From contig CAKRHP010000012.1 of NCBI GenBank assembly GCA_934339135.1, positions 54,552 to 118,551 of the forward strand: a stretch of DNA of 64,000 bases, read 5' to 3'. This document shows positions 27,272 through 35,455 of the stretch, piece by piece. This DNA is from an uncultured Lachnospiraceae bacterium (GTDB taxonomy: Bacteria > Bacillota > Clostridia > Lachnospirales > Lachnospiraceae). Below the pieces are notes generated by a model. That model did not search any database. It was not told the origin of the DNA and saw only the letters and a program-made list of their open reading frames with translations. Made by a program: the position numbers and the translations under genes. Position 1 is the first letter of the stretch; each line of letters opens with the position of its first letter.

Positions 27272-27505
27272 ATGAAGGAAAACTCAGGTGATTTGAAAGA
27301 GCAGATGTATTCGTGGATATTGGCAGAGATGGAGCAGGCGGAGGCCGCCGGTTTGAGTGTTTCTGTTGATGGAAGACTCTATACTTTGGCTGAGACGGAC
27401 AAACTCCATCAGATGATGGAGGAGGCCTATTATATGAAAGACTACGTCGGGGATCAGCAGGGACGGATTACACAGATAGATTTTGAACACTTGGAGCATG
27501 TCTGA
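27272..27505 (+). CDS. hypothetical 77-residue protein
   Basis: A small acidic soluble protein (M-K-E-N-S-G-D-L-K-E-Q-M) with two predicted helices around a short beta hairpin (L-S-V-S-V-D-G-R-L-Y-T). ATG 27272 has GGAGG 8 bases upstream and is preferred over GTG 27266. It has no Cys and no membrane segment. It shares the promoter at 27051 with the 27-residue frame and ends at an unusual long-loop hairpin. Family not recognised. Confidence 0.7.
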   Translation: MKENSGDLKEQMYSWILAEMEQAEAAGLSVSVDGRLYTLAETDKLHQMMEEAYYMKDYVGDQQGRITQIDFEHLEHV

Positions 27506-27576
27506 CAGAAGATCATATAGTGTATGGTAGATATATGCCATGAAAAGCGAACTTGTCTTAGAACCTTTTAATTAAG

Positions 27577-27640
27577 CAGATGTGCCGTTTGCAAACCGTT
27601 GGCCCGGGGAACAGACAGGCACATCTGGTTTTCATTTTGA
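27577..27640 (+). terminator. long-loop terminator-like hairpin
   Basis: CAGATGTGCC pairs perfectly with GGCACATCTG, followed by a T-rich run, but the loop is 31 bases and contains G/C-rich sequence. Apart from this hairpin and the next promoter, nothing else was recognised in the 27506-27809 gap. Confidence 0.6.
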
Positions 27641-27708
27641 CCAATATCATGGACGGATGTTTGCAGGATTCATTGGTGGCATTTCATCGGTGGTATAAAA
27701 TGCGAGGA

Positions 27709-27750
27709 TTGATTGTGCATGGGAAAAGTGATATACTTTTTTTAAGTATA
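27709..27750 (+). promoter_or_regulatory. GH18 gene promoter with overlapping palindrome
   Basis: TTGATT (27709-27714), 17 bases, TATACT (27732-27737). A perfect palindrome (TATACTT, five T, AAGTATA, 27732-27750) overlaps the -10 box, an ideal place for a repressor to block RNA polymerase. Confidence 0.6.
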
Positions 27751-27809
27751 CGTATTTGATGTGGTTTGATTCGTTTACGTTATTTTATATAGAAAAGAGG
27801 GACTGAGCC

Positions 27810-29531
27810 ATGAACAAACAAAAGAAATTGACGCTGACTTTTATTGTACTTTTGGTTTTTGCAGTCATTATTGCAGGAATTGCATTGTTAGTGAAGAAGT
27901 ATATGCCCAGCAATAAGGAAATGGCACTGACAGATTATTTTAAAGTGTCTGATGGGGAGATGCAGGTGATCCTGCAGGATCAGATTTATGATACAAAAGC
28001 TCTTTATGAGGGAGGGCAGATTTATGTGGATTATGGGATGGTTCATGATTATCTGAATCCTCGTTTTTACTGGGATTCCAAGGAGAATCAGTTGTTATAT
28101 ACCACTTCTACCGCAGTGATATCTGCTGCTGTGGACAGTGCGGATTATTATACCAATAAGAGCAAAGCTTCTATGGATTACCCGATCGTAAAGGTAAAGG
28201 GAGATACAGCGTATGTGGCGCTGGATTACGTAAAGGAGCATACTGCACTGGATTATCAGAAGTACGATGATCCGGACAGAGTCGTGATCACGTATCGTTA
28301 TAATGAGAAGGCAGATTATGCCAAGGCCAAAAAGAAAGCAAAGATACGTTACCGTGCAAGCATCAAAAGCGATATATTGGTGAAGCTAAAGGAGAATGCC
28401 CAGGTGCGTGTACTGGAACAGGGAGACAGCACAAAATCCAGGGATGGAAACGTATCTTCTTTTGATAAAGTAATGTCTGAGGATGGAGTTGTGGGATATA
28501 TCCGCAAGAAAGATATTGGAAAGCTGTATCAGTCAGAGTATACGACTGATTTTAAGGAGGAGCAGTATACTCATATTTTGAAGGATGGCAAGGTGAATCT
28601 GGTATGGCATCAGGTTACCACCAACGCAGCGAATGATGGTGTACTGAATCTGCTCAATGCGACTAAGGGCGTCAATGTGGTAGCACCGACATGGTTTACG
28701 GTTTCCGGCAATCACGGTGAGATCACTTCGCTTGCCAGTGATACATATGTATCCAGAGCACGAAGTCTTGGAGTTGATGTGTGGGGCGTCTGCAATGATT
28801 TCGGTAATGACAGTAAGATCGGAAAAGTGCTAGAAAGCACAACGACACGGCAGAAGCTGGAAAAAAATCTGATCGCTGAGGCGATCAAGTATAGCCTGGA
28901 TGGCATCAATATTGATTTTGAGCATGTCCGAAAAGCCAATGGCGATGATTTTATTCAGTTCATTCGGGAGCTTGGTATCATGTGCCGTAATAATGGAGTT
29001 GTTTTATCCATTGATAATTATCCGCCAACTTCCTATTCCATGTATTATAACCGTAAAGAACAGGCTGCTGTAGCAGATTATGTGATCACTATGGCATATG
29101 ATGAGCATTATGCCGGTTCGAAGGAAGCCGGTCCTGTGTCTTCTCTGAATTATGTAAAGGAATCTACAGAGAATACTTTGAAGGAAGTTCCTGCGAAGCA
29201 GACGATCATTGCATTGCCATTTTACAGTCGTCTCTGGAAGGAGACGACCAAGGACGGAAAGGTGAAGTTGAGTTCTGAAGCATATGGCATGCATTCAGCG
29301 AAGGAAAATATGACCGATGCAGGGGCAAAATTTGGATGGAATGATGAAAGTGGCATGAATTATGCAGAGTACACCAAGGAAGGTGTGGTTTATAAAATGT
29401 GGCTGGAGGATCAGACGTCTCTGGAGCTGAAAATGAAAGAGGTATCCGATCGTCAGACAGCGGGATATGCATTCTGGAAGCTGGGTCTTGAGGATTCCGC
29501 TGTCTGGGATATGATCATCAAGTATATGTAG
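27810..29531 (+). CDS. membrane-anchored glycoside hydrolase family 18 protein
   Basis: A 573-residue protein with an N-terminal transmembrane anchor (about residues 10-28), a region like copper-amine-oxidase N-terminal / stalk domains (about 40-170), an SH3-like domain (about 173-235, K-I-R-Y-R-A-S-I-K-S-D-I-L-V-K-L) and a GH18 TIM barrel. The catalytic motif is D-G-I-N-I-D-F-E with Asp369 and Glu371. Relatives in spore formers cleave N-acetylglucosaminyl bonds in cortex or cell-wall glycan. It lies just before a cwlD-like amidase, which fits wall or spore remodelling; the exact substrate is inferred. Confidence 0.88.
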   Translation: MNKQKKLTLTFIVLLVFAVIIAGIALLVKKYMPSNKEMALTDYFKVSDGEMQVILQDQIYDTKALYEGGQIYVDYGMVHDYLNPRFYWDSKENQLLYTTSTAVISAAVDSADYYTNKSKASMDYPIVKVKGDTAYVALDYVKEHTALDYQKYDDPDRVVITYRYNEKADYAKAKKKAKIRYRASIKSDILVKLKENAQVRVLEQGDSTKSRDGNVSSFDKVMSEDGVVGYIRKKDIGKLYQSEYTTDFKEEQYTHILKDGKVNLVWHQVTTNAANDGVLNLLNATKGVNVVAPTWFTVSGNHGEITSLASDTYVSRARSLGVDVWGVCNDFGNDSKIGKVLESTTTRQKLEKNLIAEAIKYSLDGINIDFEHVRKANGDDFIQFIRELGIMCRNNGVVLSIDNYPPTSYSMYYNRKEQAAVADYVITMAYDEHYAGSKEAGPVSSLNYVKESTENTLKEVPAKQTIIALPFYSRLWKETTKDGKVKLSSEAYGMHSAKENMTDAGAKFGWNDESGMNYAEYTKEGVVYKMWLEDQTSLELKMKEVSDRQTAGYAFWKLGLEDSAVWDMIIKYM

Positions 29532-29594
29532 TGATTCTATCTGGTTTGGTATATTCATAAATATGAAACAAAAGGGTATACCGGAGCGGAAGGA

Positions 29595-30299
29595 ATGAAT
29601 AACAAAATAAACAGAGTGATGGGATTTTTAATTCTGGGACTGGCACTGATAGCGATGATCTTTGAGACAGGAAATGCTGTTTATACATGGTCAAAGCAGA
29701 ATGGTCAGAGAAAGCGTTATACGATTGTGATCGACCCGGGACATGGAGGCAATGATCCCGGTAAGATTGGAATTAATGACGTGCTGGAAAAGGACGTTAA
29801 TCTGGCGATTTCGTGGAAGCTTAAGGAAATATTGGAACAGAATGATTGCAGGGTGATCATGACCAGAGAGACGGATCAGGGACTTTATCAGGAGGGAGAT
29901 TCCAATAAAAAAGTGGAAGATCTGCATGCTCGGTGCCAGATCATTAATGACAGTGGTGCAGATGCTGTGATCAGTATTCACCAGAACAGCTTTACATCGG
30001 AAAGTTCAAAGGGGGCGCAGGTTTTTTACCAGACGACATCCGGTGAGGGAAAGGTTCTTGCGGAAATTCTGCAGGAGCAGCTGGTATCCGGACTGGATCC
30101 GGAAAATAACAGGGTGGCAAAGGCAAATAATGATTATTATATGTTAAAAAATACTCAGGCACCGATGGTGATTGTGGAATGTGGATTTTTGTCAAATTCC
30201 CAGGAGGCAGAGCTATTGACGCAGGAGGCGTATCAGCGGCGGGTAGCATGGGTGGTAGCTCTTGGAACGCTGCAATATGTGAGCGGAGGTCATAATTGA
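29595..30299 (+). CDS. cwlD: N-acetylmuramoyl-L-alanine amidase, CwlD-like
   Basis: A 234-residue Amidase_3 enzyme with one N-terminal membrane helix. Zinc ligands and the catalytic Glu are seen in I-D-P-G-H-G-G, V-L-E-K-D-V-N-L, V-I-S-I-H-Q-N-S and V-E-C-G-F-L-S-N. Length and topology match CwlD, which starts muramic-delta-lactam formation in the spore cortex. The neighbouring GH18 gene and other sporulation genes support this; a vegetative amidase is the alternative. GGAG lies 8 bases before ATG 29595. Confidence 0.85.
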   Translation: MNNKINRVMGFLILGLALIAMIFETGNAVYTWSKQNGQRKRYTIVIDPGHGGNDPGKIGINDVLEKDVNLAISWKLKEILEQNDCRVIMTRETDQGLYQEGDSNKKVEDLHARCQIINDSGADAVISIHQNSFTSESSKGAQVFYQTTSGEGKVLAEILQEQLVSGLDPENNRVAKANNDYYMLKNTQAPMVIVECGFLSNSQEAELLTQEAYQRRVAWVVALGTLQYVSGGHN

Positions 30300-30300
30300 A

Positions 30301-31356
30301 ATGAAAACGATAATGCAAACGATAAATTCAGAGAGTTTTCAGGATGAAGAGCTGCAGGAGGCATGCAGGATCCTGCAGAATGGAGGTTTGGTGGCATTTC
30401 CTACGGAGACAGTATATGGTCTTGGGGGGGATGCCCTGCGGCCGGAGGCATCGGCAAAGATTTATGAAGCCAAAGGACGTCCTTCAGACAATCCTTTGAT
30501 CGTTCATATTGCAGATATGGAATCTCTGGAGGATATCGCACAGACGATTCCGGGGGAGGCAGTGAAGCTGGCACAGCATTTCTGGCCGGGACCTTTGACG
30601 ATGATCTTTCCTAAAAAGGAAAAGGTCCCGGATTCTACAACAGGCGGTCTGGATACAGTGGCGGTACGGATGCCGAGTCATCCGGTTGCAAGAGCTTTGA
30701 TCCGGGAATCCGGTGTTTATATTGCGGCACCCAGCGCCAATACATCCGGCAGACCAAGCCCAACGAAAGCAGAGCATGTGCAGGAGGATCTGGAGGGAAG
30801 GATTGATATGATCCTTGACGGTGGGGCTGTTGGAATCGGTCTGGAATCCACAATCGTGGATATGAGTACGGGTACCCCGACGATCCTGCGTCCGGGATAT
30901 ATAACAAAAGAGATGCTGGAGGAGGTGCTGGGACAGGTACAGGTGGATCCGGCGATTCTTTCCCGGACCATCAATCCCAATATTGTAGCTAAAGCACCGG
31001 GGATGAAATACCGTCATTATGCACCGAAGGGACAGATGACTATTGTAGAGGGCGAAAGTGAACGAGTGATCACAGAGATCAATCGTCTCTGTCAGGAGAA
31101 GATGGCCGAGGGGTGTTCTGTGGCAGTGATTGCTACAGAGGAAACGAAAACACGGTATCAGTGTGAAAACGTACGAAGTGTTGGATCCCGCAGGACTGAG
31201 GGGTCGATTGCAGCGGGATTATATGATATACTGAGAGAGATGGATCATATTGGAGCAGAATATATATTTGCAGAGAGTTTTGAACAGGATACGCTGGGGA
31301 AAGCGATCATGAATCGAATGTTAAAGGCAGCAGCTTATCATGTGATCAACGTATAG
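30301..31356 (+). CDS. ywlC: L-threonylcarbamoyladenylate synthase, Sua5 type
   Basis: A 351-residue two-domain protein: YrdC-like domain (V-A-F-P-T-E-T-V-Y-G-L-G, then K-G-R-P-S-D-N-P-L-I-V-H and A-P-S-A-N-T-S-G) and a C-terminal Sua5 domain (about 230-345). It makes threonylcarbamoyl-AMP for the t6A modification of ANN-decoding tRNAs. It starts one base after the amidase stop and precedes the phosphatase-like gene and rpiB, the same order as ywlC-ywlE-rpiB in Bacillus. Confidence 0.95.
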   Translation: MKTIMQTINSESFQDEELQEACRILQNGGLVAFPTETVYGLGGDALRPEASAKIYEAKGRPSDNPLIVHIADMESLEDIAQTIPGEAVKLAQHFWPGPLTMIFPKKEKVPDSTTGGLDTVAVRMPSHPVARALIRESGVYIAAPSANTSGRPSPTKAEHVQEDLEGRIDMILDGGAVGIGLESTIVDMSTGTPTILRPGYITKEMLEEVLGQVQVDPAILSRTINPNIVAKAPGMKYRHYAPKGQMTIVEGESERVITEINRLCQEKMAEGCSVAVIATEETKTRYQCENVRSVGSRRTEGSIAAGLYDILREMDHIGAEYIFAESFEQDTLGKAIMNRMLKAAAYHVINV

Positions 31357-31372
31357 AGAGGGGTACTGATTA

Positions 31373-31885
31373 TTGGATTATTCAAAAATTATTTTTGTCT
31401 GTACGGCAAATACGTATTTAAGTCCTGTGGCAGAGGCCATGTACCGGCAGTTCACAGAGCAGGAAAGAGAACAGGCGAGAGATCATGGCGAGAGAGTACC
31501 ATCATTTCCGCCATGTTGTTCCAGAGGATTGGTGGTACTTTTTTCAGAGCCCATCAGTCCAAAGGTAAATGTTTCTTTGAGCCAGCATGATCTGCGGCCC
31601 TGCTCCCATGAGAATTCTGTGCCATTAGAGCAGTTTGATATTGCAGAGGATACACTGGTACTTACTATGACCTTTAGTGAGAAGGTTGCCTATCTTGAGA
31701 AGTATCAGGGAGGCGAGGTATTTACTTTAGGGGAATATGTCGGAGAAGATACGGATATTACAGATCCTTATGGTGGAGAAGAGGAGCAGTATGATATGTG
31801 CTATCATGACATTGCCCGGCGGATCCACAAGGTGATACAGATTTTAATGAAAAATGAGAAAGATGAAGGAGGACAAGCAGAATGA
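31373..31885 (+). CDS. low-molecular-weight phosphatase family protein with degenerate P-loop (YwlE-like)
   Basis: A 170-residue protein from TTG 31373. The fold and context match LMW tyrosine / arginine phosphatases, but the active-site loop normally C-x-G-N-x-C-R-S reads C-T-A-N-T-Y-L-S. The nucleophile Cys stays, while the phosphate-binding Arg is Leu, the Gly is Ala and the second Cys is Tyr. The general-acid region D-I-T-D-P-Y-G is present. About 25 residues (around 30-55) look inserted relative to a compact family member. Loss of the P-loop Arg should abolish normal catalysis, so it may be a pseudo-enzyme that binds partners. The frame is intact and coupled to rpiB by a 4-base overlap, arguing against decay. 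Confidence 0.82.
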   Translation: MDYSKIIFVCTANTYLSPVAEAMYRQFTEQEREQARDHGERVPSFPPCCSRGLVVLFSEPISPKVNVSLSQHDLRPCSHENSVPLEQFDIAEDTLVLTMTFSEKVAYLEKYQGGEVFTLGEYVGEDTDITDPYGGEEEQYDMCYHDIARRIHKVIQILMKNEKDEGGQAE

Positions 31886-32310
31886 TTGCATTGGGAAGTG
31901 ACCATGGTGGATATGGATTAAAGCAGGAGATCATGAAGCATCTGGAGGAGAAAGGAATCGAGTATAAGGATTACGGATGTTATGATGAGAGTCCCTGTGA
32001 TTATCCGGTATTTGGAAAGAAGGCGGCCCGGGCGGTAGCTTCCGGAGAATGTGAAAAGGGCATTCTGATCTGTGGGACAGGTATTGGTATTTCTATTGCT
32101 GCCAATAAGATCAAAGGAATACGGGCTGCGTTGTGTCATGATGTGTTTAGTGCGAAAGCAACCAGAGAACATAATGATGCAAATATGCTTGCAATGGGAG
32201 CACGCGTGGTTGGTCCCGGTCTTGCATTAATGATCGTAGACACCTTTTTGAATACTGAATTCTCAAGCGCAGAACGTCATCAGAAAAGAATTGATATGTT
32301 GGAGGAATAA
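31882..32310 (+). CDS. rpiB: ribose-5-phosphate isomerase B
   Basis: A 142-residue RpiB (M-I-A-L-G-S-D-H-G-G start; C-G-T-G-I-G-I-S-I-A-A-N-K anion-binding loop; catalytic-type Cys in that loop; R-E-H-N-D-A-N). It interconverts ribose-5-P and ribulose-5-P. The start overlaps the previous stop by 4 bases (ATGA), indicating translational coupling. An allose-6-P isomerase is less likely given this setting. Confidence 0.95.
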   Translation: MIALGSDHGGYGLKQEIMKHLEEKGIEYKDYGCYDESPCDYPVFGKKAARAVASGECEKGILICGTGIGISIAANKIKGIRAALCHDVFSAKATREHNDANMLAMGARVVGPGLALMIVDTFLNTEFSSAERHQKRIDMLEE

Positions 32311-32315
32311 TACCC

Positions 32316-32344
32316 TTGACACTCTTCCTGTCAAGTATTAAAAT
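32316..32344 (+). promoter_or_regulatory. ilvE promoter
   Basis: Consensus TTGACA, 17 bases, TAAAAT, directly after the rpiB stop. Transcript start is expected near 32351. Confidence 0.8.
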
Positions 32345-32363
32345 TGGATTCAGTGAATCAATC

Positions 32364-32386
32364 GTATACATGCATGGAATGTATAC
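32364..32386 (+). promoter_or_regulatory. perfect palindrome in the ilvE leader (probable operator)
   Basis: GTATACAT and ATGTATAC flank 7 bases, about 13-35 bases after the predicted start and upstream of the GGAGG site. The perfect dyad and its position suggest a repressor site. It does not match the CodY box. Confidence 0.55.
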
Positions 32387-32403
32387 AGAATGGAGGAATA
32401 GCT

Positions 32404-33429
32404 ATGGCAAAGAAAGATATCGATTGGCATAACCTTGGATTTGGTTATGTAAAAACGGACAAAAGATATGTGTCCAATTTCAAAAATGATGCATGGGATG
32501 ATGGTGCACTGATCAGTGATGATACGATTACGATCAGCGAGTGTGCCGGAGTGCTTCAGTATGCACAGACCGTATTTGAGGGGCTGAAGGCGTATACTAC
32601 AGAGGATGGTCATGTGGTGTGCTTCCGTCCGGATTTAAACGCAGAGCGTCTTGAGCAGTCAGCAAAGAGATTGGAAATGCCGGCTTTTCCACAGGATCGT
32701 TTTGTAGATGCAATCGTACAGACCGTTAAGGCGAATATTGATTATGTACCACCTTATGGTTCCGGTGCAACTCTTTACATACGTCCATATATGTTTGGAA
32801 CCAATGCAGTTATCGGTGTAAAGCCGGCGGATGAATATCAGTTCCGTGTGTTCACTACACCTGTTGGACCATATTTCAAGGGTGGCGCAAAGCCAATCAC
32901 AATCCGTGTTTCTGATTTTGATCGTGCAGCACCTCATGGAACAGGTCATATCAAGGCTGGTCTGAACTATGCTATGAGTTTACATGCTATTGTAGATGCA
33001 CATAATCAGGGCTTTGCTGAGAATGTATATCTTGACGCAGCCACCCGTACAAAGATCGAGGAGACTGGTGGAGCCAATATCCTGTTTATTACAAAGGATA
33101 ATAAAGTCGTCACACCGAAGTCTAACAGTATCCTGCCATCTATTACACGTCGTTCTCTGCTGATCGTAGCCAAGGAGTATCTTGGTCTTGAGGTTGAGGA
33201 GAGAGAAGTTTATCTCGATGAGGTGAAGGACTTCGCAGAGTGTGGTCTTTGCGGTACAGCTGCAGTTATCTCTCCGGTTGGCAAGATCAATGATCATGGT
33301 AAGGAAATCTGTTTCCCGAGTGGTATGGAGGAGATGGGACCAATTACCAAGAAGTTGTATGAGACACTGACAGGTATCCAGATGGGACGCATTGAGGCTC
33401 CAAAGGGCTGGATCAAGGTGATCGAGTAA
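32404..33429 (+). CDS. ilvE: branched-chain amino acid aminotransferase
   Basis: A 341-residue class IV PLP aminotransferase. The PLP lysine is Lys184 in H-I-K-A-G-L-N-Y; other marks are Q-T-V-F-E-G-L-K-A-Y, E-T-G-G-A-N-I-L-F and G-T-A-A-V-I-S-P-V. It interconverts Leu, Ile and Val with their keto acids using glutamate. ATG 32404 follows GGAGG and gives the family length; ATG 32344 lies before the start expected from the promoter. It is monocistronic with a strong promoter and a leader palindrome. Confidence 0.95.
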   Translation: MAKKDIDWHNLGFGYVKTDKRYVSNFKNDAWDDGALISDDTITISECAGVLQYAQTVFEGLKAYTTEDGHVVCFRPDLNAERLEQSAKRLEMPAFPQDRFVDAIVQTVKANIDYVPPYGSGATLYIRPYMFGTNAVIGVKPADEYQFRVFTTPVGPYFKGGAKPITIRVSDFDRAAPHGTGHIKAGLNYAMSLHAIVDAHNQGFAENVYLDAATRTKIEETGGANILFITKDNKVVTPKSNSILPSITRRSLLIVAKEYLGLEVEEREVYLDEVKDFAECGLCGTAAVISPVGKINDHGKEICFPSGMEEMGPITKKLYETLTGIQMGRIEAPKGWIKVIE

Positions 33430-33480
33430 TACAAAAATATAAAGCAAGTTGGCCGGACAGGCAGAAACTTTAGAAAAATA

Positions 33481-33560
33481 AAAGACATCGAATGTAGGAC
33501 TATGTTTCTCCGAAATTATTTTGGTAGAGACACAGAGACATATTCGATGTCTTTGTTGTT
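33481..33560 (+). terminator. long two-tier hairpin after ilvE
   Basis: A perfect 13-bp outer stem (33481-33493 with 33542-33554, extendable to about 15 bp) encloses an inner imperfect stem (TGTTTCTC with GAGACACA) and is followed by T-rich sequence. It probably ends ilvE transcription, but the structured 48-base interior is unusual. Nothing else was recognised up to 33687. Confidence 0.55.
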
Positions 33561-33687
33561 TTATCAGACAAAGTGTTGATGTAACTTGCATATATTGTAA
33601 GTGGGCAAAATGCGGGCGTTTTCTTTTTGTGCGATGGATTTTATATAAAAATTGCAGTACACTTGGGAGACGAATCTCATATAGAAA

Positions 33688-35289
33688 TCACAGTCCGTCA
33701 ACCTGCTTGGCAAGGAGCAGCCGGTCCCCCGGATGTATCTCCTCTGAGGTAAGTCCGTTCAGTTCCATGATGCTTTCCGGTGAAGTCTGGTACTCTTTGG
33801 CGATATCCCAGAGACTGCTGTTATCACTAACGATAAATCCTACGATGCCGGGCATATTCTGAAGACGTTCCAGATCCTGCGGGGCTTCCTCGATCTGTGT
33901 GATCACGTTGCAGCCGGTAGAGGTAAATACAATGGCACTGACGCTGAGAACCACCTTTGCTTCGATTTCTGAGGCATCCAGCATGATCACGCTGATCTGG
34001 CTGATATCCGTCTGGAGCAGATAATGATCGTCAGGAGAGATTCCTTTAATCTCCATAAAATGCTGGAATGGGATGACAGCACTCAGGCTGCCTAAAGGCT
34101 GATCATCATTTTCGGTGATATACAGGATATCTAATGCGACAATTCCTTCCAGAGCAATGCCATCCTCGCGGATTTCCTGCTCATCTATCTGTACTCTGCC
34201 GGAAGCGGTGCAGATCTGAAGGATGCGTTCCTGATTGTCATCCAACTTGATCTGGTCAGCAACCCGGATCACATTCTGGGTTTTCAATAAAAGCTGTTCG
34301 AAGGTGACAGGTTCTGTAGAGAGAGATAATTCACAGGCTGTGGAATAGGCATCTTTCAGAACAGGGAGTTTGATATCTTCGTAAAACTTCATAGTCATAT
34401 TCAGCGGAAGTTCGATCTCAAGGATGCGTTGTTCTCCGTCATCGTCTGGTTTGACCTCCAGAGAGCCACACCCGGGTTGGAATATAATATCCGGGATCAT
34501 TTCTTCGTTGCACTGGTCACACGGCACAATTCCATCAATAGAGGTTTCTGTTTCCAGATATTCCATTCGCCGTTCCTCGTCTGCCGGCACATACAGGACA
34601 AACACATGCAGATCGCCGGTGATGCGGATACTGTCTTCCAAAAGACGTGTCTGGAGATTTACAGGAGTCATTTCATAATACAGGATCGTGTCGATATCTG
34701 GTTTTCCTTTGGGAAGGGTGATCTCATCCTTGATGCGGAAGACATCCTTCTGGCGCGGAGTGGACCGGGTGTAGGTGATATTGTCAAAGCGTTTGTGCAG
34801 TCCCTCCGGTATGAGAGAGTCCATTCCGGCGCGGGCGGCATCATCTGATATGATATCGACTCCGGCAGGATAGCTTGCTTCATCCTCTGCCTGGCAGTGA
34901 AAACCTGCAATAGCGCGTACACTGATCTTACGGGAATGGATCAGCTTGATCTGACAGTCCTCAAGGTCGTAACTGCAGAAAACAGTGTCCACATCGGAAA
35001 GACCGTCCATGTTTACTGTTTCTTCAAAAGGAATCTGCCCTTTCATATTATGTATAGGGCGGATATCATCATTGCTGGCATACAGCAGTTCAAATTGAAG
35101 ATGTCCATGTAAAATACATTTATTTTGTTCACAGATGATCTCAGTAAGTTCCAGGCAGCCACGTTGTTTTATGATATGATCAATATCCGGCTTTGTGTCC
35201 GGAACATTTACATCATCCTCCAATGTGGTCTGGATGCTGCCGTGGCATTTTATCCGGTTCGTAATCATGGTTTCTAAGGATAATTTCAT
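33688..35289 (-). CDS. SPOCS (DUF3794) and LysM domain protein
   Basis: A 533-residue protein. The true start is the ATG at the complement of 35287-35289, with GGAGGAATTCCC before it; the longer open frame runs back into the divergent chemoreceptor. It has an N-terminal region (M-K-L-S-L-E-T-M-I-T), repeated SPOCS/DUF3794 segments (V-P-D-T-K-P-D-I-D and L-P-K-G-K-P-D-I-D) and a C-terminal LysM motif (D-N-S-S-L-W-D-I-A-K-E-Y to G-D-R-L-L-L). DUF3794 proteins occur in spore formers and are associated with the spore coat or cortex surface. No signal peptide is visible, as expected for a protein made in the mother cell. Confidence 0.88.
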   Translation of the reverse strand: MKLSLETMITNRIKCHGSIQTTLEDDVNVPDTKPDIDHIIKQRGCLELTEIICEQNKCILHGHLQFELLYASNDDIRPIHNMKGQIPFEETVNMDGLSDVDTVFCSYDLEDCQIKLIHSRKISVRAIAGFHCQAEDEASYPAGVDIISDDAARAGMDSLIPEGLHKRFDNITYTRSTPRQKDVFRIKDEITLPKGKPDIDTILYYEMTPVNLQTRLLEDSIRITGDLHVFVLYVPADEERRMEYLETETSIDGIVPCDQCNEEMIPDIIFQPGCGSLEVKPDDDGEQRILEIELPLNMTMKFYEDIKLPVLKDAYSTACELSLSTEPVTFEQLLLKTQNVIRVADQIKLDDNQERILQICTASGRVQIDEQEIREDGIALEGIVALDILYITENDDQPLGSLSAVIPFQHFMEIKGISPDDHYLLQTDISQISVIMLDASEIEAKVVLSVSAIVFTSTGCNVITQIEEAPQDLERLQNMPGIVGFIVSDNSSLWDIAKEYQTSPESIMELNGLTSEEIHPGDRLLLAKQVDGL

Positions 35290-35379
35290 GGGAATTCCTC
35301 CATATATGTGATTTGTTGTCCCGTATGTTTCAATATATGAAAATTGTTGCGCAGATATTCTAAAAAGCAGGGAAAAAGA

Positions 35380-35409
35380 TTGGACAGAAACGGTTATCTG
35401 ATTTATAAT
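35380..35409 (+). promoter_or_regulatory. chemoreceptor promoter
   Basis: TTGGAC, 18 bases, TATAAT, about 47 bases upstream of the start. Confidence 0.6.
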
Positions 35410-35455
35410 ATTGTTATATTTTGAACGAATTATATGAAATACGAGGAGGGTAATT

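Noticed and set aside
27012..27275. 87-codon open frame upstream of the small unknown gene
   Set aside because: It starts before the predicted transcription start of the consensus promoter at 27051-27080 and has no ribosome site; the well-placed starts at 27127 and 27272 explain the region better.
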